A stretch of 64,000 nt of DNA from Carallia brachiata. Taxonomy: Eukaryota > Streptophyta > Magnoliopsida > Malpighiales > Rhizophoraceae. The first letter of the stretch is position 1, and the number at the start of each line of letters is the position of its first letter. Where the stretch lies: positions 310,001 through 374,000 of the forward strand of contig JADCRB010000078.1 of assembly GCA_021464245.1 (NCBI GenBank), in the 5' to 3' direction. Position numbers and translations under genes: made by a program. Positions 57,434 through 64,000 of this stretch are shown piece by piece. Below the pieces are notes generated by a model. That model did no database searches. It was not told the DNA's origin and saw only the letters and a list, made by a program, of their open reading frames with translations.

Positions 57434-58237
57434 TGTGGAGTCAACCCCAAATAAAGAAGAATAAATAATGAAAGAAAAAGAGTGAGTGGGAGACAAAGGA
57501 GAGAGAAGATGAAGAAAAAGAGAGGAAAGAAAGAATAAAATAAGAAGAAAAAGGAAGATAAGAAGAAAGAGAGAGAGGTGTCGTGTGTGAGTGTGAGAGG
57601 AAGAGAGAGAAAACAACAAAAAAGTAAAAACCAGAAGAGAGAAGAAGGAGCTTCGGGGAAGAAGAAGAGGAAGAAGAAAATGGAGCCATTCCAGAAGATC
57701 CAACGGTAAATTTTTGCTCCGATCGAGCCCAGTTTTCAATATATTCATCCTGGAAACGTGCTCTACACATCCATCGGTTCAGATCTTCCATTAGTCCCTC
57801 CGTGTTCTACTGTAGTGCCATCATTTGGTGAGATTGTTCTCGTATTCTAGTAGTATATCGTCTATATGATGATATTGTAGAGAATTGGTGAATTAAGAAT
57901 GTGTTTCTTGATGAATTTCTAGTACGTATAGGTGAACTCTGGTTGTGTACTGGAAAGGTTGTACTGTGATCCCATTATATAGTGGAAGTTTTGCTGGACT
58001 AGCGTCCCGTGGTTTTTCTCTCCATATCGGGGAGTTTTCCACGTAAAAATTCTGGTGTTTCGATATTATTATTTTTCTGCTGATTATTGTTGCTTGGTTG
58101 GTGATTGTTAGTACTGGTGAAATTAGTATCCTATCTATTTATTAATCCGTAGGGAAAGAGGATAGATCCAGGACCGGAACCTATTTGATTACTGTGTTGA
58201 TATCTGTTATTATTATGATTATATCATTTTCCAATCA
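57434..58237 (+). repeat. 3' LTR of copia element 2
   Basis: 804 bp, very similar to 52613-53404 with scattered substitutions and small indels. Preceded by the polypurine tract and followed by TATTC. Confidence 0.92.
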
Positions 58238-58305
58238 TATTCTTATAATAATTGGCGAGATTTTAAGTTTGAATTTTTATTCCCTCCTTTAAAAGCTCTG
58301 CAGTA

Positions 58306-59541
58306 ATGGCTACGTTGCCTGAAGATTTGGTGATCGAGGTTCTATCGAGATTGCGAGTTAAAAGTCTGTTTCGGTTCAAGTCTGTTTCCAAATCATGGGG
58401 TGCAACTATTGAAACCCGCGGCTTCAGGTTCAAGCATCTTTAAAATAATGAAAGCAGGGGCGGCCCTCTGAGCTCAATATTATGTAAATCGTACATCCTA
58501 TTTGGAAGAGTCCTTTTTGCGTAATGTGTTTTTCCCAGATGAGACGCTTGCTGATTCTGCATATCTTCCTTTAGATGTACCCGTCAAATGGGGAGTCCTT
58601 CATAGTCCCTGTAATGGCATTTTTTTGATATCCAATATGAATAATGTGTATGCTCTGTCGAACCCTGCAACCAAAGAACATAGAGATCTGCCACATCCAG
58701 GTCTTCCACAAGGTGGGTGATTGCGGTAAGAATCCTGTGGATTCGGATTGGATCCAATTACAAACGATTATAAGGTTGTTATCCTTCAACAGCAAGAGGA
58801 TTTGATTATATACTGGGGAGGGTTCACACATTAGGCACAGAATATTGGAAAGATTTGGGAACTGATTTAAATACTTCCAATATATTGCTTAATAGAAGTA
58901 GATGCCCCACATATTTGAATGGATTTTTTAACTTTCTTGGAAAGTCATAGCCAAGTTATTTGCTTCGACATGCATACCGATGCCCTCCAAGTGATTCCAC
59001 CACCAAATGAGTTATCCCTCCCCACCAAGTGATTTCAGTGCACCAAGAAAGAATCGCGTTATTCAATATTAAATCTCAAGATCAGTGTATGAATATATGG
59101 TTGTTGAGAGATGGGTCTTGGACCAAACATTTATCTGTCGGATCCGTTATAGGGTTGAAGAATCCAGTAGGTTGTTAGAAAAATGAGTGGGTTCTTCCAC
59201 ATTCTCAGACTTATGAATCACTGCTATGCAACCTTACTACTCGAGAAATCAAGAATCTTGGACTTCAAGGAACTCATAATTGCTTGGGAATAAATAATAA
59301 TTATTACGAAAGCTTGATTTCAATTGAGGATATTTACAAGTGCCGGCGCGAAAGAGAAAATCCCGTATAAATTGGCTTTGCTCTAGACTATGTTGACTGC
59401 CGATGATTCCAAAGTCCAGTAGATGAGATTTTCCTTGCATACCTAATGCCTGGCTTTGAGGGGCCAACGCCAAATAATGGAGAAGAAGAAAAATCAGTTA
59501 TTGGATATTGTATAATGTTCGGGTCTCTATATTTTTCTTAG
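58306..59541 (+). pseudogene. F-box protein pseudogene (F-box plus F-box-associated domain)
   Basis: The ATG at 58306 starts a clear F-box (LPEDLVIEVLSRLRVKSLFRFKSVSKSW in two pieces, about residues 4-32). A stop is reached at 58441. The following text, read in shifted frames, keeps F-box-associated-domain features such as NPATKEHRDLP (about 58665) and later Trp- and Leu-rich stretches. At least three frame changes and stops occur before a plausible end at 59541. Such proteins are substrate adaptors of SCF ubiquitin ligases. The copia element separates this ATG from its ancestral leader. Confidence 0.75.
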
Positions 59542-61259
59542 TGGGTTACATTATATAACCAAATAAATTTTCTCTACGGCGACCACATGCTTTTTTTTTT
59601 TTTTAGTAATTATGAGTATTTTTTTGTACAATTAAAAAAAATAAATGTGAAATAAAAAAATAATAATATTTTTATATCATTTTTTATTATTTTAATTACA
59701 TAAAAAATAATTATAATTATAAAAAAAATACACTTAAACGAAATAAAGAAATTTTTTCTACCCACTAAATTTTTCCCATTTTCTTATTCATGGTTTCTCA
59801 TCTGTTACTGCTTTGCTTGTTGGCTTGAGAAAATCATTCTGAGGGTGCTGTATGTAATGTACAAAACCAGAAAGTATCTGAGTTCAACTATTCTCACTAT
59901 TTTCGAAGCTAGTTTAATTACATTTATCATTTGGCAACCGTCTTTTCTATGTTTGCGTCAGAAAAGCAAGGATTACAGTATTACACACATTCATCCAAAA
60001 AATTGTGGACTTAGCACCTTGACGAACTCGGTTATTTTTTAATGAATAAAAATTAATATCTCAGTAATTTTTATCTTAAAATTTATTAAATTAAAATAGT
60101 AATTGATATTTTTAAAATATTTATTATTTTTATATTTTAAAAAATATCAGTACAGTTTTAAAAAAATAATTATAATTTCATCCGAGATATTTTTTAAAAT
60201 AAAATATACGAAATATGTATGGACACCCTTTTTTAAATTACAATCAAACCACTGAATGGGATTTACTTATATTATAAATCATATTTACAGTGGTTTTAGC
60301 AGTTTTGAATAGATGGATTCGTGTATATCCCTGATACTATACTATTGCACTCCCTGGCCCTACAGCTGTTTTTGCACTCTTAATTTACTTGAAGACCTTC
60401 CGACGACCTTCTCGTAGTTTCAAATGTATCTGCGCCTGTTTTGAGAGAGCTAAAATTGAATCTAAACGACATTTGTGAAGGTACTTTGATTCAACAGAGT
60501 TCTTTCTGACTATACTGTTTAGGAGATGGTTTTTCAAATCATAAAATATACTATGAATTTGGCCATCAAACTATATCCAAATTATGTGTTTTTTTTAAAA
60601 ATTATTTTCACTCTTTTCTTAATTTAAGCTTTGGTATTAAGCTTTTATTAATTACTTAGATCCTTATTGAATCAAAATTGCTTAATTTTATACATTTTTT
60701 TGAAAGAAAAACACTAATAACCAACAAATAATATTTTTAACTTTATGTTCTACGGTGCGTTTTTTTTTTGTTCGATTAGTTATTAACTTATAATTATTTT
60801 GCAACTGTCTTTCACATAATTTGGGCGATTAATATACAGCAAAATTTATTCTCCTATTAATTTGATACTGTCTAATTACTTTCAAATTATTTAAATAAAA
60901 TCATCTACTATTATTAAATAATACTAGATAATGGTTAAATATTAATTTTTTTTAATTTTAAGAAAAAAATTGAAAATTTTGATAAATTTAGAACTAAATT
61001 AAAAATTTTAATTAAAATTAAAGCTTAAATTATAATTTAAATACTATTAAAGATCAAATTATAATTTATAAAAATTTTTAAGTTTAACTTGGACCAGTCC
61101 AATCGGCCTAATTTTTATCAATTTTAACTAATTTTTGACTGATTTTGACTGATCCAAGTCTTTCTAAAAACTAGACATGAATTGGACCGGACCTCCAGCT
61201 AGTTATCAGTTGAATCGGTCAAACGATTAATCCGATCTAGTTCTACCAACGCTGAACAG
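59542..61259. repeat. 3' flank of the F-box unit; repeated at 61260-61890
   Basis: 59780-60020 and 60280-60540 match 61310-61570 and 61660-61890 in order (for example TTTAATTACWTTCATC, TTGAAGACCTTCC and CTGTTTAGGAGATGG). In between is AT-rich DNA, plus a GGACCGGACC-type patch at 61130-61250 that may be a relic related to the hAT-like MITE. No other gene. Confidence 0.6.
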
Positions 61260-61890
61260 TGGAGAAAAAAAAAGGGTTATTGGGTACTGTATAATGCTCA
61301 GTTTTCTATATTTTCTTATTCACGCTTTCTCATCTGTTACGGCTTTTCTTGTCAACATGAGTGATCACTCTAAGGGTGCTTTATGTATCCGAGTCTTGCT
61401 CTTTTTTTTGTTCGTCGTGCTTTCTCCCTTGTTCACATCAATTATTCTCACTATGTTTGAAGTTAGTTTAATTACTTTCATCATCTGGCAACCGTCTTTT
61501 CTAAGCTTGTGTCAGCAAGGATTACGCATATTCATCGGAAAAATTGTGGGCCTAGCATTATAACGAACTCGGTTCGGTTATGGCTGACATCAAAATTTTC
61601 AAATTACAACCAAACTATCGAATGCGGTTTACGTTATAAACATAATCAATCCGTTTGCAGCGGTTTCAATGATTTTGATTAAGTGGTTTCACGTACTATA
61701 CTGTTACACACCCTTGTCGTGCAGCTTTTTAGCACTCTTAATTTACTTGAAGACCTTCCAACGACCTCCTTCTCATGGTTTCAAATGTTCTTTTCTGTTT
61801 TGGGGGGGCTAAACTGAATCTAAATGACATCGGTGAAGGTATTTCAGTTCAACAAAGTTCGGTCTGACTATATTGTTTAGGAGATGGTTG
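61260..61890 (+). repeat. Second copy of the F-box 3' end and downstream region
   Basis: Begins with a segment like the pseudogene's last codons (GGGTACTGTATAATGCTC against GGATATTGTATAATGTTC at about 59503) and continues through the same 3' sequence. No upstream F-box remains, so this is the tail of a deleted or decayed tandem copy. Confidence 0.6.
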
Positions 61891-64000
61891 GTTCCTCGTT
61901 ACCCGTAATGGATGTTTGAAGCTGAAGATACAAGAACTAGAAAGGATGCACAATTGCGCTGCTTGCTGCTAAAATTTAATCACTAGCGTCTAATGACTAC
62001 ATATTATAGGAAGTTCCAGGGAAAAGGCAGGCTATTGCCATTTATTAACAATTCCGTGGTACAATAACGAGCAGCAAGAAGGGCCACCACCACGCAGAAA
62101 GTTAATGACTGAGGCTATCATGTATAGATCCACGTCATCAATTAATAAAATATTTTATTGAAATAATATTTATGACCTAATTGTAAATATTTTTTAATGG
62201 TACAGACTTATATTGATAATTTTAAAAGTTTCTAACTTGGAATCGTTAAATTGAATAGTTACCAACTTACTTACTGAAGAACTTTTTTCTACTTTCTTAA
62301 TATATCCTATTAATAGATTTGTGTGATATGAAAATTAAAATATATTTTTTAAAAAAATATTTTTACTTTATTTTATTTAAAAGAAAAAAATAAAAAATCT
62401 AAATTTTGAGTATTATTTTTTTAGGATTTTTTAAGAATTTCTTGAAGAAAATAAAAAGAACTTTTATTCCTTTTTGGGAAGACAAATTTGGAAGTGGTGT
62501 TTTTTTTAAGATAAAAATTGTAGGTAAATTTGAGAGATTTTTTTAATCTTTTTTCTTTTCTAAGAAAGATGATTCATGAAATATTTTTTTCTTTTTTATT
62601 ATTTTATTTTATTATAAAATTTATAATTATAGAGATTTAAATATAATCAAAGTAGGAGTATATAAATCAAATGAACTCTTATTTGATTATAATTAGATTT
62701 ATATTAATTTTCAATCCTAATTGTGATAGAATTTTCATAATTATAAAATATTTTAATATTATTTTAAATTTACGAATTTATAAGAAATTACCATATGTTA
62801 AAAAGAGAAAGACTGTGATTTTTTCTCAATATCGATTATATATACTTACACACACCTCATATAGGTGTGTGCAAATTAATTGAGACCGATTTGTCCCTTA
62901 TATTCCAACTAAACTGTATGCAGCAATTTAAAAATTTCAAAGCACAATAAAATCAAAATAAAAGTGAAATCAGTCAAACTGTTATTAATAGTTACAAGTT
63001 GATTTGATCAATTTGACAGTTTTCAGATTAACTAAATACTCTAACGTAAGTGGATAAGTTTCTTAAATAAAAAAAGTAAATCTGGCATTATCCAATTAAT
63101 TTAATGTAATTGGATAAGTTTTTTAAATAAGAAAATTGAAATCTAAAGTTTCTTAAATAAAAAATAAAATAAAATCTGGCATGGACAGAGAAAATATTGA
63201 CTAATTAATATTGGAGTTTGGTTTATTACAAAATCTGACCAATAGAACTGCAAAAGTGTCGAGTCGAGCCAAGTCGAGTTTTATTAAGTTTAGGTATTGG
63301 TTAGTTAATTAAACAAATATCAAAATAAGACTTAGTGTCAGTGTTATTTAATAACGAGCCGACCTCAAATTAAGAAGTTTTTAACAAAAGGTGTCATTTG
63401 ATTATATAATATTAACAAAATAATTAAAATTTAAAAATTTTTATTGTTATACATAAAATTAATAGGACAATCGACATTTATTTAAATAAAATTAAAAAAT
63501 TAAAAATAAATAATTATTTTTAATATATAAATATAAATATGTGTAACATATAATTTTAAAAATGAGTAAAAATTATTTTTATAATGTAATAAATGAGTTT
63601 TTTTAATTATTTTAGTCAAAGAAATTTTAAACAAAACATTCATGAAGTTAATGGAGCCAAGTCTGATTTTACACAAACTTATCTCTGTTTATTAAACAAA
63701 GTTTTAAATAACTCGAATATCGCATAAACAAATTTGAGTTAAGTCCTTATCGAGTCAAACTACCAAAGATATCGGTTGGTTAACAGCGCTACCGACAGAA
63801 GTTGGAAACGTACTAGTCAAAGAGGACAGAGGAGAAGATATATGCAAGTCTCCCTCATAGACTGTTAAGCTCTGTTGACCACAAAAAAATAAAATTAAAA
63901 AAAGAGAAAAAGTTTAATATCCAATTATTGGTACAAAAAAAATATAAATAATGCAATAAATTTAGTTATTTTTATAATAAAATTAATAAAATATAATATA
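61891..64000. other. AT-rich intergenic; start of another F-box-unit upstream region
   Basis: 62850-63010 resembles 50940-51110 and 63050-63240 resembles 52330-52450, so this is probably the upstream flank of the next tandem unit beyond the window. Otherwise AT-rich with no supported gene. Confidence 0.45.

Larger units (their letters stand above)
52613..58237 (+). mobile_element. Ty1/copia retrotransposon 2, 5625 bp, complete in structure but decayed
   Basis: LTRs are 52613-53404 (792 bp) and 57434-58237 (804 bp), starting TGTGG and ending CA. The target duplication is TATTC (52608-52612, 58238-58242). The primer-binding site TGGTATCAGAGC is at 53406-53417 and the polypurine tract GAGGGGGAAAAT at 57422-57433. 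The interior order is gag, zinc knuckle, protease, integrase, reverse transcriptase, RNase H, as in copia elements of the TNT1-like type. Several frameshifts and stops interrupt every domain, so it is not autonomous. Confidence 0.95.

Overview
This is a plant nuclear window, almost certainly from a dicot. The evidence is very AT-rich intergenic DNA, many short GT-AG introns, and intact genes of plant-type families (a SEC14-like lipid-transfer protein, an AE7/MIP18-family protein, VPS39, a family-16 methyltransferase, a PYROXD2-like flavoprotein, an F-box gene). Ty1/copia elements primed by initiator tRNA-Met, SINEs and MITEs fill much of the rest. Nothing looks bacterial, organellar or CRISPR-like. 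Exon coordinates come from reading splice sites by eye and checking that codon phase is kept across every junction.

Layout. 1-21.6 kb is gene-poor. It holds two tRNA-like folds (1365, 7570), a likely spliced non-coding transcript from a TATA promoter (about 3.7-6.3 kb), a SINE with target-site duplication (7757), a 405-bp tandem duplication (8217), an orphan reverse-strand exon (9836), a hAT-like CCGG-rich MITE with 8-bp duplication (12383), and two copies of a promoter/leader block (about 16.96 and 19.38 kb). The second block drives the SEC14-like gene (21677-24573, +).

Next come an AE7-like cytosolic Fe-S assembly gene (25349-26747, -) with a U12-type intron; a foldback element (about 27.97-28.74 kb); VPS39 (29000-35358, +); a family-16 methyltransferase (36409-37245, -); a defective copia element lacking reverse transcriptase (38206-42429, -); a 16-exon PYROXD2-like gene (43772-49180, -); and a second decayed copia element (52613-58237, +) sitting between the leader and the ATG of an F-box pseudogene (58306-59541). 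The last 5 kb repeats the flanks of that F-box unit, suggesting a decayed tandem array.

The protein-coding genes are unrelated housekeeping functions (lipid transfer, Fe-S assembly, vacuolar tethering, protein methylation, a mitochondrial-type flavoprotein) and do not form a pathway. VPS39 and the PYROXD2-like gene carry single-base indels in GC-rich first exons while every other exon is clean. That is as compatible with assembly error as with real loss. I found no convincing new biological system. The most informative oddities are the AT-AA U12 intron, the duplicated promoter and leader, the foldback element beside VPS39 and the pair of tRNA-like folds.
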